A DNA stretch of 64,000 nucleotides from Halanaerobiaceae bacterium ANBcell28 (lineage in GTDB: Bacteria; Bacillota; Halanaerobiia; Halanaerobiales; DTU029), in assembly GCA_037623315.1 (NCBI GenBank), contig JBBJJH010000016.1, positions 32,033 through 96,032 on the forward strand. Reading direction: 5' to 3'. Below are positions 16,932-27,074 of the stretch, one piece after another. The notes below the pieces were generated by a model. That model was given only the letters and a program-made list of their open reading frames with translations, was not told the DNA's origin and did not search any database. How positions within the stretch are numbered: the first letter of the stretch is position 1; the number at the start of each line of letters is the position of its first letter. Position numbers and translations under genes: made by a program.

Positions 16932-18860
16932 CTATTTTACAATTCTATAGTTAGTTAATGAAACAGAGACTTCGCCAATACTGTCTCCTGAATTACTTCT
17001 AATATAGAATCTTACTCCTGAAACAGTAGATAAATTATCATTAGTTAAATTTTCGGCCCAGTCTCTACTATCATATAGTCTATAGGATAATGTTACCCAC
17101 TCATTAGCAATCAATGGATCATAAGAACTACGAACCCAGTCATGATCTTGAACATGGATAGCTATTTGAGCTGCAATTTCTTCGTCGACATCATCATTTA
17201 ACATAACATCAACTTTAACTTTTTGATAATTACTCCAATCACTGATTAGAATGTTTTCATTTCTTATAGCTGACCATGAAAAATCACGATCTTCTGGAAA
17301 GTTAGCAGGTATTATCATTATTTCTTCATTATTTGGTCCACCTTCCCAATCTATCTCAAATTCATATCTATTGCCATAAGGATCTTCGTGTAAATGACCC
17401 CATCCTTCCCAGGACCAGTGACCAAATTGAAAAGCTGTAGCTATATCCATTATTGATTCTTCTATTACTGATTCTTTAATCGTTATATCTTCAGGTGTTT
17501 CACTAGCAAGAATCTCACTATCGTTCTCTATTCCAAATGGTTGTGTATAAGTAATACCAGTATCTCCTTTAATTCTCGCTCTTACATATGAATAACCTTT
17601 TACTTCTTCAATTGAAATAAGATCTCCTCTTCCTACAACTAGAGACGCAACGTCAACAGGAAATTCATTCCATAAATCAGTGGTGCGTAGAGATGAAACT
17701 ATTTCATCTTTATCAAATTGTTCTTTACTTACATCACCTGTCAAAGCAAACAAAGCCATTCGATAACTAAAATCATAAATTGCATCCTCAATATTTTTAT
17801 GTCCAATTTCACTCCAACGCCCTTGAACAAGATCCCTATATGAATCTTCAGTAAAAGGAATATATCTCTGCTTTAATTCTCCAGCCTTATTATTAGCTTC
17901 ATCTATAGCTTTCGCAGCAATTTCCAAGAAAGAATTATAGTTTTTTTCTGCCTCAACTGCCGAATTAGAACTAATCCAGGTAATTTCTTTATATTCATCA
18001 ACTTTTAAGCTAATGCCATTATCATTAACAATCACTTCCTCTATTTTCGGAAAAGGATCGCCTACTCTGGGTGTATAAACAAAGTATAAATTACCATTAA
18101 CCATAGCTTTTCTAACATTTTCATCGTTAAGTTCTTCTAAAACAAAGATATTAAAATTACGTCCCAGGTGATTTTCTACCCTGTGCATATCATCATTAGA
18201 AAAACCCCAGACAGGTCTTTCTGGCATAAGAGTGTTTAATATCTGATCCCACAGTTCTCTATCATCAGGATATTTATCTCCTTGATTATATACTTCCAGA
18301 CCAATTAGATGATCATGTTCCCTATAATATTCAAGATACCATTCTAATGATCTGTCATAGCGACCGGGATGATAAAACATAGCTAAGCCGTTCCTTTCAG
18401 CAATTTCTACCAGTGCTGTTTGCTCACTATTAGTACCTCCACCATAATCATTGAAAAAACTTCCTAGATGATGCGTTCTACTGATCTCATTACCCTCAAT
18501 TGCTACCATACCAAGTTCATCAGGATCTCTATCAAATTTTTGCCAGGGCCAGGTTGTTTGTAATGGTCCAGCTTGGCCAGGATGCTTAATTGGTTCTGTT
18601 TGATATGTGTCGTGATCAGTTAAAGATAGTATCGTATATCCCAGATCATAGTATCTATCAATAACTCCAGCCGGTCCAGTGTTTCCATCACTTTCAGTAG
18701 TATGTGTATGCAAATTAGCTTTATGTTGCTCCCAATTCACCCAATCCACGCCTTCATAAGGATTATTAATTACAATTAAATTATCTTGTCCCACTACACT
18801 TAATGTACAAAAAAACAGCAATATTACTGATATAAGTAAAATCTTATTAATTTTTTTCAT
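16932..18860 (-). CDS. Secreted PHP-domain protein with C-terminal beta-sandwich module
   Basis: This 642-aa protein has a signal peptide (about 1-25), so it should act outside the cytoplasm. A PHP-type metal-dependent hydrolase domain follows at about 45-300: HTH (H51, H53), TDHD (82-84), GNEISRTHH, FYHPGR and FSNDDMH supply the expected metal ligands. Residues about 480-642 form a module also found at the C-termini of the lipoproteins at 25879 and 27075, ending YRIVK here and NLRLVK there. PHP domains hydrolyse phosphoesters in known cytoplasmic members; what an exported one does in a galactan locus is unknown. The longer frame from 18917 is less likely, because ATG 18860 has AGAGGAAG upstream and opens the signal peptide. 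Confidence 0.8.
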   Translation of the reverse strand: MKKINKILLISVILLFFCTLSVVGQDNLIVINNPYEGVDWVNWEQHKANLHTHTTESDGNTGPAGVIDRYYDLGYTILSLTDHDTYQTEPIKHPGQAGPLQTTWPWQKFDRDPDELGMVAIEGNEISRTHHLGSFFNDYGGGTNSEQTALVEIAERNGLAMFYHPGRYDRSLEWYLEYYREHDHLIGLEVYNQGDKYPDDRELWDQILNTLMPERPVWGFSNDDMHRVENHLGRNFNIFVLEELNDENVRKAMVNGNLYFVYTPRVGDPFPKIEEVIVNDNGISLKVDEYKEITWISSNSAVEAEKNYNSFLEIAAKAIDEANNKAGELKQRYIPFTEDSYRDLVQGRWSEIGHKNIEDAIYDFSYRMALFALTGDVSKEQFDKDEIVSSLRTTDLWNEFPVDVASLVVGRGDLISIEEVKGYSYVRARIKGDTGITYTQPFGIENDSEILASETPEDITIKESVIEESIMDIATAFQFGHWSWEGWGHLHEDPYGNRYEFEIDWEGGPNNEEIMIIPANFPEDRDFSWSAIRNENILISDWSNYQKVKVDVMLNDDVDEEIAAQIAIHVQDHDWVRSSYDPLIANEWVTLSYRLYDSRDWAENLTNDNLSTVSGVRFYIRSNSGDSIGEVSVSLTNYRIVK

Positions 18861-19017
18861 TAATAACACTTCCTCTAATTTTTTAGTGTCAAAAAATCTT
18901 ACAAAGTATATTTTCAAAACCCTAATCTACTAGGGATTTCATCTTAAATACTTACCCCTCCTCTCTTAGACTTACAAAAATCTTTAATATCTCATAAGAC
19001 ACATTTATCTTTTATAG

Positions 19018-21177
19018 CTACAACTTTATCACAAAAGTAGTTACACTTTGAGCAGATAAATTTACCTTCTTACCCTGAATACTATTTCCTCTATCTTCAA
19101 GTTCTATAGCTGATAATTTTTCAAGTGATTTCTCTGCAGACGTTTCATAAGGTAATAATTTAAGGGCTGTTTTATCAGTAATTATTTGCAAATCTATTTC
19201 CTTATCATCAGGGACTTCATTTATAGCCACAATGATGTACTGTCCCTGGATTTCATCATAATAAGCACTAAGGGCAATACCTGCTTCTACATTTTCTCTA
19301 CTACGATGATTAGCTTCAACATCTATCCTTCTTGCTCCTGGTCTAATAAAACGACTATAATTCCCTAGAACCCATAAATTTTTGGCCTCTTCAATTTCTC
19401 TATTATCTGGATTGACATATATTAAACCATCTCTATAGTCATATCTGCTAACAGCCAACCAATAATGCCAGGCAGAAACATTTGCGAGGGTTAAATCAGC
19501 ATGTATTACTTTAGCCATATTCAAAGCGGAATCCATACCTAATTCTTTGCCATGAACCATTTCACACCATTCAGTTTGCCAAATAGTTTTTTCGGGATAT
19601 TTTTCCATCTTACTGCCTGCTAAATATCTTTGAGTATTACCAGACCAGTAGGAATGAACTGCTAAAGTAGATATGTGTTCATTTATCAAAGGATCCGAGA
19701 ATAAATTATCAGCATAATTTCGGCCATCTCCATAAAGGAATTCCCATTTACCTGCTTCTGGTATTAATATATTTGTATCAAGATCTCTTTCTACAAAAGT
19801 TTTTATTATCACTCTACTTAGATTCCTTATTTGATTAACAGTATAAGGTGAACCTTCTTGACTTGCTGAATCCCAACTCCATTCAGGCTCATTAATAGGG
19901 CTTACCCAATCAAAATGAATATCTTTTTCATCAGCAAAATATTTATGAACATCGGCCAGGTAATGTGCAAAATCAGAATATCTATCAGGACTTAGATTAG
20001 TATTTGCACCTTGTTCTGCATAGGTTTGATTATTTTTGGTCATAAAGTATGGAGGAGACTTAAGAAATAGAATCAATTCTCCTACACCTCTTTCTATAGC
20101 CGCATTTAAAAACCAGCGACCACCAGGATCACGGGACCAATCATACTCACCATAATCCACTGCATAAGTATCTGCTGTACGCCAGTGGTCATTTATAGAA
20201 GAATTAATCCCTCCACCTAAATAATATCTATATTGTGATAATCCAATTCCTATATCTTTACTAAAAAGCAAATCAGCTATCTCTTCCCTGGCTTCTTCCC
20301 ATTTGCCAAGATGTTGTGCCCACCAGGCTCCAGATGCGCTAAAGCCATCTATATTCTGGTAGGTAATATCAGGTCTAATCTTAAAAGATGGCTCTCCATA
20401 ATTAAAAGCTAAACTTTTTTCTGTCATAAAAACATCCAGATCATATTTTTGATGTTGAAAACTTAAATTTATATCTATCCTGCCATCAATATAATTATTC
20501 TCTTGAGAGTATGGTATTGGTATTTCAATATTATAAATTGAATTTGATAAACTTTTATTAATATTTTTATCAATTAAAGATATTGAATCTGTCTTTCTTT
20601 CTCTTAATTGTAAACTCCCTCTACCATCCCTATTATAATGTGTTTCATAAATATCTGCATATATATTAATTTCTACATCATCTAATAAACTCTCACTTGT
20701 TTCTATCACAGCAATAATTAAGTCATCTTTCCGTTCAAGATTTTTTGTTTGAAGACCTTTGAGCTTATCCTTTATACCTTGACCCCATAATCCTCTTAAC
20801 TCAGGGTCAATCTGATGTAATGCTAGAATAGCATTAAAACTTAGCATATTATCCCTATCATCAATAGCCAGCATAGCTACTGCTGACCTGGCTTTTTCTG
20901 CCTCAATACCTCTTTCGGCAAGTAAGTCTAAAGCCAGTTTGCGAACTTCATTTTCCGAATCTGATAAAGCATTAATAAGAATATCAATTACTATATCAGT
21001 ATCATCAATATTCCTTGTTGACCTAAGGGCGTTTCTTCTAACATTCGTATCATATGATTCCATAGAGTCTTCTATATCATTTATTGAAGCTGCCGCTATC
21101 AAATGATAATTACTAATAAAGACAAATAGTAAAATTAAAACAAATAAGAAAAAGCTTTCTTTCTTTGATTTATACAT
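19018..21177 (-). CDS. Exported GH30 enzyme with N-terminal HEAT repeats (endo-beta-1,6-galactanase type)
   Basis: This 719-aa protein has a signal peptide at about 1-29. Residues about 34-145 form HEAT-like helical repeats (VRRNAL, VRKLALDLL, FNAILALHQI). The GH30 catalytic domain spans about 275-620: GFSASGAWWAQ near 278, acid/base E430 in SPINEPEW and nucleophile E536 in WQTEWCEM, followed by the usual side beta domain to the C-terminus. The SGAWWAQ opening resembles GH30 endo-beta-1,6-galactanases. It would cut side chains of a 1,3/1,6-galactan outside the cell. HEAT repeats on an exported glycosidase are unusual; the GH16 at 39434 has the same arrangement. ATG 21177 opens the signal peptide, with GAAGGCGAG upstream. 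Confidence 0.88.
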   Translation of the reverse strand: MYKSKKESFFLFVLILLFVFISNYHLIAAASINDIEDSMESYDTNVRRNALRSTRNIDDTDIVIDILINALSDSENEVRKLALDLLAERGIEAEKARSAVAMLAIDDRDNMLSFNAILALHQIDPELRGLWGQGIKDKLKGLQTKNLERKDDLIIAVIETSESLLDDVEINIYADIYETHYNRDGRGSLQLRERKTDSISLIDKNINKSLSNSIYNIEIPIPYSQENNYIDGRIDINLSFQHQKYDLDVFMTEKSLAFNYGEPSFKIRPDITYQNIDGFSASGAWWAQHLGKWEEAREEIADLLFSKDIGIGLSQYRYYLGGGINSSINDHWRTADTYAVDYGEYDWSRDPGGRWFLNAAIERGVGELILFLKSPPYFMTKNNQTYAEQGANTNLSPDRYSDFAHYLADVHKYFADEKDIHFDWVSPINEPEWSWDSASQEGSPYTVNQIRNLSRVIIKTFVERDLDTNILIPEAGKWEFLYGDGRNYADNLFSDPLINEHISTLAVHSYWSGNTQRYLAGSKMEKYPEKTIWQTEWCEMVHGKELGMDSALNMAKVIHADLTLANVSAWHYWLAVSRYDYRDGLIYVNPDNREIEEAKNLWVLGNYSRFIRPGARRIDVEANHRSRENVEAGIALSAYYDEIQGQYIIVAINEVPDDKEIDLQIITDKTALKLLPYETSAEKSLEKLSAIELEDRGNSIQGKKVNLSAQSVTTFVIKL

Positions 21178-21202
21178 AAATCTCGCCTTCCACTTTTTTT
21201 TT

Positions 21203-21237
21203 AAAAAGGGTAGTAATTAAAGATAACTACCCTTTTT
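21203..21237 (-). terminator. Rho-independent terminator after the 1101-aa GH gene
   Basis: AAAAAGGGTAGT (21203-21214) pairs perfectly with ACTACCCTTTTT (21226-21237) over 11 bases. On the minus strand the stem ends in TTTTT. It lies 15 bases after the 21253 stop and should separate it from the HEAT-GH30 gene. Confidence 0.7.
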
Positions 21238-21252
21238 CTATTAACTATTAAA

Positions 21253-24200
21253 TTACTGAAGTGCTATATCAGAAAATTTCACTTTTGCATTATGTGTGCC
21301 AATAGCTATTTTCCCCGATTCTAATTCTGGCTCCCAAATCATCAATTCTTTTTCCAGCATTCCATTAATAAAGACTCTGAGAAGATTTCTTTCTAAAATT
21401 ACTACCATTGTATATAGCTGACCTTCTTCTACATTATAGCTTTTACTTGAAATTATTTCTTCAACACCAGCTACTCTTTTTACTAATGCCAAGTCATTTT
21501 CAGCACTAAGTTCAACCCTATAATGATTATCTTCATCATTATATCTCAAGAAGAGGGCAGATTTTCCATCCTCACTTAGAAATTCATCAAATCTCATCTT
21601 AGCGGTCAGATAAACATCCTGCCATCTTGAATTTCCATTGTATTTGATATTCCAAGTATTATTGACCTCTTGCCAATCATTTCTACGTAGATAGCTATCA
21701 CTAAATACTGGCCTTACCATTAATCCATCAAAGAAAACTTCTACATCATTTTCAGCATAAAAGCCAACTTTACCACCAGCCAATGGATCCATATCACTAG
21801 CACTTAGATTGAAATTGTTTCCTCCTCTTTGGTTTCCAGAGAAATTCAAACTTCCCCTATCTACATTAACTCGTAACATATATCTGTAATCTGAAATTTC
21901 TATAGGCATCTTTCCTTGCAAAGTAGTACTTGCCAGAACCTCCTCTTCTCCATCAGCAATTTTCTTAATCATTGCCCTATTACTATCATTATCAAGTACA
22001 AATAAATAATAATTGTTCTCATCTATATATCGTGCTACTAAACCAAACTTTGACTCATTAGTTAATTCTTCTAAATATACCCTGCTATCTAAGGCATAAT
22101 CCTGCCACTTACTTTTATCTCCACCGATAATAGCTATATTACGCTCTCCTGTACTAGCTTTTGTTAAATATCCTGGATCCTCATAACTTTGTACTACATT
22201 CCATTCACCACTATTTTGCTCCCAGCCTGTATCTTGCATATCTACAAAAGAATACCTATAAGGCAGTAGTAAGGGATCAGCAATTAATTGTAAAGGACCA
22301 ACTTCTTTTGAAGCCTCTCCTTCCCTGTTTCCACTTACCGCAGTAACTTTATAGTAATAATTTTTACCTATTTCTGCTGTAGTATCAGTATAGAAAGAAT
22401 GATTTATAGCACTTGCTATTGTATTATATTCTCCACCTTCAAGCTTTCTCTTCACGTTATAGCTGCCTACTTCTGGAGAGTTATGCCACCATAATTCAAT
22501 TCCATCAGTTTCTGCAAAAGCACGATGAACTTCTGGCTGGATGATATCAATATCATTATCTTCAGGAATAACTAATAAAGTCATGCTGGATCCTGGTATA
22601 TCTTCAATTCGAACCATACCATCAATTATTTCATAATTCCCAATAAATTCATCATCTAGCTGATCTGAAACTTCTCTTCTCGTTAGAATAGAATTGTTGA
22701 TTCCCAGCTTACTTAAATCTAATTCCAGATTACTGAAATCTTCTTCTTTGTTGATAAATAAAACAAAATAATGATTGTCTCCTTTAGTAACAATAAAATC
22801 CTGTTTTTGAGAGTCTCCTAAAGTAGAATAAGATACAGCCAATCTTGGATATCTTACAGCACGTGTCAACATTCTTGTTCCATAATACATCTTTGTTCCT
22901 TCAGTCATTTCTCTAGTAGCATCGTCCACCCTGACTAAACCTAAAGAGAAATTTCCACTTTCCGGTTGATTAGCTGGTGCCTGTGTACGATTCATCCTAG
23001 GAAACATGAATCTAACTGAAGCATATAAACCACTATCTAAATGTCCTTTGTATATATCCATATTCTTAAATACATTATCCATTTTGTCGTGATCTTCAAA
23101 AGCTACTCCACCCGCTAATGAATAATTAAATTCAGTAATTGCCACTTCTTTTTCTTGATCAGTATGTCTAGCTATCCTATTTTTATGTTCATTAACCCTA
23201 CTAGTATATGTACCAGGATTTGAAGAATAGCTATGGAAATTAAAAACATCAATAGCTTGATGAGCATTTTCTGTAATATATTCTAGAGCCGTTTGATCAT
23301 TTCTTGCAAAAGTAGGTGCCCACATTTCAGCTTCAATTCCTGCTACTTCAGCCCCTGCCTTTACACCATCACTCATAGCCGTTAGCATTGCCACAAAGGA
23401 ATCCCATTGATCAGATTCTATAAAGTCATCTGGCTCATTCATAGAATTATAATTAAACAAATCATAATTTTCAGCAAGCAAATAACCATAAGCAAAGCCT
23501 TGCTTCCAGGTGTTCCATAACGCCCTATAATTTCCAGGAGGAATAGCCCACCATGGCCCAACAACTCTAATACTATCTATGCCCAATCTTCGTGACTCTG
23601 CTATATATTCACTTAAGGATATGAAATTTTGATTTAGTGCTAAGTCATTCCTTAAGTCATTATCAATCATCTGCAAAGTCAAATAAGAATTATCATAAGG
23701 ATTGTTTATAACTTCTTGTTTTGCTTTTTCAAAACTGGCTTGACTGCTAATTTGACTATCTTTAGGGGAAGAAGGCGTATATCCCATGTTACCAAACAAT
23801 CTATTAATAGAGAACATACTATCCGACCAATATTTTGAGTGATTACTATATCTGTGAGAAGGCTTGCCATTATCACCAATATACCTTAAATTCAAAGGCC
23901 TATATTCACTTTCTAAAGTCACCAGAATATCATCTGAAAACAAATAAGCAAAACCCTCATCTTCTTTTACTTCAAACAATTCAAGACCTGCAAGATAGGC
24001 AGAATAATCACCAGTAAAATAGTTTATATCTATATTCAATTTAGCCGCTCCAATATCTTCTGGTACTCCAAATACACCTTTAATTTGTTTGAAATTTCCT
24101 ACAAATGATCTGTTTATTTCTTGACTATAGCGAAAAATCTCATTTCCCTCCCCATCTTCCAGGGAAAATATTACACTATGAGGTATTCGAGAGACATGGC

Positions 24201-24558
24201 TGGGAATTTCATCAGAAACTTTATGCCAGGAACTGTAATAATACCCCTTACCTGCTTCCAGATCTATCGAGTTTGAAACCCTTATCATAGGTGTCTCATC
24301 AGCAATAATCTCAAGAACTTTTTTATCACCATGACTAAGCTCAGCGATACTAAGGGCGTTAGACCCAACACCAGTCCAGCCAAGATCTGGTTTATCGCTT
24401 AAATCATCTAATATATTTTCTCCTTTAATTTCTATAAGACCAAACTCCTGATCATCAATTATTCTGAAATTTGCTGCTAATAACATTGGTGAAATACTAA
24501 AGATCAAAACAATTACAATAATTACTCCTAAAATGAAATTAATTTTCTTGTTTAACAC
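21253..24558 (-). CDS. Exported multi-domain GH-A glycoside hydrolase with Fn3 and LamG-like modules
   Basis: This 1101-aa protein has a signal peptide (about 1-29). An N-terminal carbohydrate-binding-like domain (35-200) is followed by a TIM barrel at about 215-600, with acid/base E375 in YNSMNEPDDF and nucleophile E476 in VAITEFNYS. A beta domain reaches about 680, an Fn3-like domain about 690-770, and two concanavalin-like (LamG or 3-keto-disaccharide-hydrolase-like) modules fill about 780-930 and 930-1101. The catalytic domain is clan GH-A, perhaps related to GH39 or GH86, but I cannot name a family. It is probably an endo-acting enzyme on the polymer. The start is GTG 24558 behind GAGGAGG. 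A terminator follows at 21203-21237. Confidence 0.82.
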   Translation of the reverse strand: MLNKKINFILGVIIVIVLIFSISPMLLAANFRIIDDQEFGLIEIKGENILDDLSDKPDLGWTGVGSNALSIAELSHGDKKVLEIIADETPMIRVSNSIDLEAGKGYYYSSWHKVSDEIPSHVSRIPHSVIFSLEDGEGNEIFRYSQEINRSFVGNFKQIKGVFGVPEDIGAAKLNIDINYFTGDYSAYLAGLELFEVKEDEGFAYLFSDDILVTLESEYRPLNLRYIGDNGKPSHRYSNHSKYWSDSMFSINRLFGNMGYTPSSPKDSQISSQASFEKAKQEVINNPYDNSYLTLQMIDNDLRNDLALNQNFISLSEYIAESRRLGIDSIRVVGPWWAIPPGNYRALWNTWKQGFAYGYLLAENYDLFNYNSMNEPDDFIESDQWDSFVAMLTAMSDGVKAGAEVAGIEAEMWAPTFARNDQTALEYITENAHQAIDVFNFHSYSSNPGTYTSRVNEHKNRIARHTDQEKEVAITEFNYSLAGGVAFEDHDKMDNVFKNMDIYKGHLDSGLYASVRFMFPRMNRTQAPANQPESGNFSLGLVRVDDATREMTEGTKMYYGTRMLTRAVRYPRLAVSYSTLGDSQKQDFIVTKGDNHYFVLFINKEEDFSNLELDLSKLGINNSILTRREVSDQLDDEFIGNYEIIDGMVRIEDIPGSSMTLLVIPEDNDIDIIQPEVHRAFAETDGIELWWHNSPEVGSYNVKRKLEGGEYNTIASAINHSFYTDTTAEIGKNYYYKVTAVSGNREGEASKEVGPLQLIADPLLLPYRYSFVDMQDTGWEQNSGEWNVVQSYEDPGYLTKASTGERNIAIIGGDKSKWQDYALDSRVYLEELTNESKFGLVARYIDENNYYLFVLDNDSNRAMIKKIADGEEEVLASTTLQGKMPIEISDYRYMLRVNVDRGSLNFSGNQRGGNNFNLSASDMDPLAGGKVGFYAENDVEVFFDGLMVRPVFSDSYLRRNDWQEVNNTWNIKYNGNSRWQDVYLTAKMRFDEFLSEDGKSALFLRYNDEDNHYRVELSAENDLALVKRVAGVEEIISSKSYNVEEGQLYTMVVILERNLLRVFINGMLEKELMIWEPELESGKIAIGTHNAKVKFSDIALQ

Positions 24559-24605
24559 TTAATAAAATCCTCCTCTTTAAACAATAAGATTATATTAATA
24601 AATAT

Positions 24606-25781
24606 TTAGTAATCTAACCCCATATCTTTTCTCAATGCCTGGACCATTTTAACATGTCTTTTAAAATCCTCATAACTGGATTCATCATTATAATTTAGAC
24701 CATATGGCCAGAAATGATGCCTATCACCAGAGATAATAGCACCTTCACCATCAAACTCTTGTATAAGCTGATTGGCATATTTTCCTGTCCATCTGCCCTC
24801 ACTAAGCATTGGCTGCCACCTTGCTTGTGTGCCAACTCCAAGAGTATGTGCAATTTCATGCAATGCTACTCGAGTACTAATAGACCCCCCAAAAGTAATA
24901 ACTCCTCTATAATTTGCTTGAGCTGTAGGAACTTGCTGGTTATAATGAACCGTCAAATTTTTTTCAAAATTACCATATTTATTATAAATCTCAAGAGCTT
25001 CATCCATGGCATTTACAATCCGCTTGTAAATATCTTCAGGCCAATTCTCTGAATTAACTAATCTATAATTTATATTTCCTTCTTGTAGAATATTTAAGTC
25101 ATCAAATTTTCTTTTTGAATCTAAATATGCATTATATAATTTCTCTGTATCTACTTTTTCCCTTTTAAAAATCTCTTGTGCTTCTATTAACTTTTCTCTT
25201 AAGAAAATATATTCTTCCTTTTCTTCATCCAAATCAGATGTGTATTCAGAAAAGTGCAAATTCATTTTATCTATTTCAGCTGCCATATATGCCAATGTAG
25301 GAATATATGCAAAAGAATCTATACTTACAAAAGGTAAAACTGCATTGTCATTTTTTTCACCTAAAACTTCAATTTTCAAAGTATATATATCTTCTTTAAG
25401 ATTTTCTTTGCTATATAGCAAAACATTAGATTTGCTTTCTTCACTATAAAGATCAATATTTTCCGCTAGTAATTTATCATTCAAGTAAAGATTGGCCATA
25501 CCCCTGGTTCTTCCTGTAGAAGCATACCAGCGTATAGCACTTCCTTCAAAAATCAATTCAAAATAAGAACCCTTTTCCTGAGCATAAATTTCTACATCTC
25601 TAAAAGCATCTTGATTACTAATATACTGCCAGTCACCTTCAATACTAATCTTATCAGATATTGAATAATCCATGAAACTCACTTGTTTCCAGATAGAATC
25701 ACTGGTTTCGCCAAAAATGCTTATATTCGTAAGCATAAATATGAATAGCAAAATAAGTAATATGTTTTTTTTTACCAACAT
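24606..25781 (-). CDS. Secreted protein: carbohydrate-binding-like domain plus HExxH peptidase-like domain
   Basis: This 391-aa protein has a signal peptide (about 1-25). Residues 45-160 form a beta domain with the block WYASTGRTRGMANLYLN, repeated as WLASTGRARGKANIYLN in the lipoprotein at 27075. A helical, probably coiled linker spans about 165-235. The C-terminal part has HEIAHTLGVG (H308, E309, H312), the zinc-binding signature of metallopeptidases, followed by RHHFWPYGLNY near 352-362. It could be a surface metalloprotease or a glycoprotein-processing enzyme bound to the substrate; the function is unknown. ATG 25781 follows AAAGGAG. It lies 47 bases before the 1101-aa GH gene and is probably in the same transcript. 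Confidence 0.65.
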   Translation of the reverse strand: MLVKKNILLILLFIFMLTNISIFGETSDSIWKQVSFMDYSISDKISIEGDWQYISNQDAFRDVEIYAQEKGSYFELIFEGSAIRWYASTGRTRGMANLYLNDKLLAENIDLYSEESKSNVLLYSKENLKEDIYTLKIEVLGEKNDNAVLPFVSIDSFAYIPTLAYMAAEIDKMNLHFSEYTSDLDEEKEEYIFLREKLIEAQEIFKREKVDTEKLYNAYLDSKRKFDDLNILQEGNINYRLVNSENWPEDIYKRIVNAMDEALEIYNKYGNFEKNLTVHYNQQVPTAQANYRGVITFGGSISTRVALHEIAHTLGVGTQARWQPMLSEGRWTGKYANQLIQEFDGEGAIISGDRHHFWPYGLNYNDESSYEDFKRHVKMVQALRKDMGLDY

Positions 25782-25836
25782 ACATATTCTCCTTTTTATT
25801 GGATATATATTATAACTGAAAAATAATTGTTAAAGT

Positions 25837-25861
25837 CAGGCACCAATACTATTGGTGCCTG
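25837..25861. terminator. Strong hairpin between the 370-aa lipoprotein and the HExxH gene
   Basis: CAGGCACCAAT and ATTGGTGCCTG form a perfect 11-bp stem over a 3-base loop. A T-run follows on the plus strand, but on the minus strand, where the genes are, the next bases are ACTTTAAC. It may terminate poorly in the gene direction and mainly stabilise the upstream mRNA. Confidence 0.55.
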
Positions 25862-25878
25862 TTTTTTATATTTCTACT

Positions 25879-26991
25879 TTATTTTACTAATCTCAAATTG
25901 GAAACTTTAAATTCAAAACTAGCTTGCGGTCCGCCACTTTCATTTCTGAAATATAACTCAATACCTTGTACAATACTATCATTTATGGTATTACCCTCAC
26001 TATCTGTTAAGCTATCATCAAGAAGTATTGAAACTGTTTGCCATTCGTCTGTATATTCAAATTCTGGAAAACCACCAAAAGAAGGCCAATTATTACCAAA
26101 ATTAACTCCAAAAGTTAGTCCATATGATATATCTATATTTTCAGGATAATCTACAATTAATAAATCTATTTCAATTTTATTGTATTCAGACCAGTCATTA
26201 ATATTAATATCATCAGTATTCCTTAAGCGACCATGAGTATGACCGTCACGATCTGGCCAAGCAGTTGTTAATACCATAGCCGGATATCCATACAAACCTC
26301 CCGTTAAGTCACTCTCAATACCTGAGAAATCTACATGTGTCCAGCTAGGAGCAGACCAATTACTAACATCTTTAAAATCAGTAAGCAAATCATGTCTTTT
26401 TACCACAAAATCAAGATCACTTCTTTCCTCACCAACAAGCTCGTATTCTAAAGTATCAAAATAATATCCCGTATAAGGATGAGAAATAGTTACTGTAGAA
26501 AATCCTTCTAATGTAGCATTCCACTCACCATTTTTATTGACAGGGATTACTTTTTCTGTATATCCTGTTACTTCTAGAACTAAATCTTCATAATACTCTT
26601 CAGCTAATGGATTGCTTTCTTCATCTAAAACAGTACCTGAAACATCATATTCGCGAATAAACACACCAGTAAAGTCAAGATCTGATCTATCTTCTAAAAC
26701 CTCATAATATGTCGGGGAAAATGAATAATCTTCAAGTACTGGTTCAACTTTAATAGGATTTGTACCATCATATTCTACGCCTTTAACTGCCCATTCACCA
26801 TTTTCTCCAAATTCAGTAATTAATATTTCTTCAACTCCTGAAATTTTTAATGTAACACCATCAATAGGATCTCCTGCATGATCCACGACTTTACCTGATA
26901 AATCATACTCCAAATCCAATTCAAACTCGCAGCCAGCTAAGAAAACAAATGCAGACAAAACAACTACCATAAGTAATAAAAACTTCTTCAT
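25879..26991 (-). CDS. Lipoprotein with two carboxypeptidase-regulatory-like domains and a CBM-like module
   Basis: This 370-aa protein has a lipobox (LAGC, C21). Two Cna-B/carboxypeptidase-regulatory-like beta domains follow at about 29-110 (LSGKVVDHAGDPIDGVTLKI) and 112-195 (VSGTVLDEESNPL). The C-terminal module at about 200-370 ends KVSNLRLVK and is shared with the neighbouring lipoprotein and the secreted PHP protein; its WSEYNKIEIDLLI block has equivalents in both. No catalytic motif is visible. It is probably a surface glycan-binding lipoprotein, playing a part like that of SusE/F proteins without being related to them; this role is inference. ATG 26991 follows AAGGAGGAG. Confidence 0.7.
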   Translation of the reverse strand: MKKFLLLMVVVLSAFVFLAGCEFELDLEYDLSGKVVDHAGDPIDGVTLKISGVEEILITEFGENGEWAVKGVEYDGTNPIKVEPVLEDYSFSPTYYEVLEDRSDLDFTGVFIREYDVSGTVLDEESNPLAEEYYEDLVLEVTGYTEKVIPVNKNGEWNATLEGFSTVTISHPYTGYYFDTLEYELVGEERSDLDFVVKRHDLLTDFKDVSNWSAPSWTHVDFSGIESDLTGGLYGYPAMVLTTAWPDRDGHTHGRLRNTDDININDWSEYNKIEIDLLIVDYPENIDISYGLTFGVNFGNNWPSFGGFPEFEYTDEWQTVSILLDDSLTDSEGNTINDSIVQGIELYFRNESGGPQASFEFKVSNLRLVK

Positions 26992-27074
26992 AAATAACTC
27001 CTCCTTGGTTTAATTTTACAAATCTATGATTTGAAACTATCATAGTAAATTCTACTCTTGTATTAATAGGAAGA

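Noticed and set aside
24714..25052. A 112-codon plus-strand frame
   Set aside because: It is opposite the HExxH gene and its translation looks like random Cys/Ser/Ile-rich sequence.
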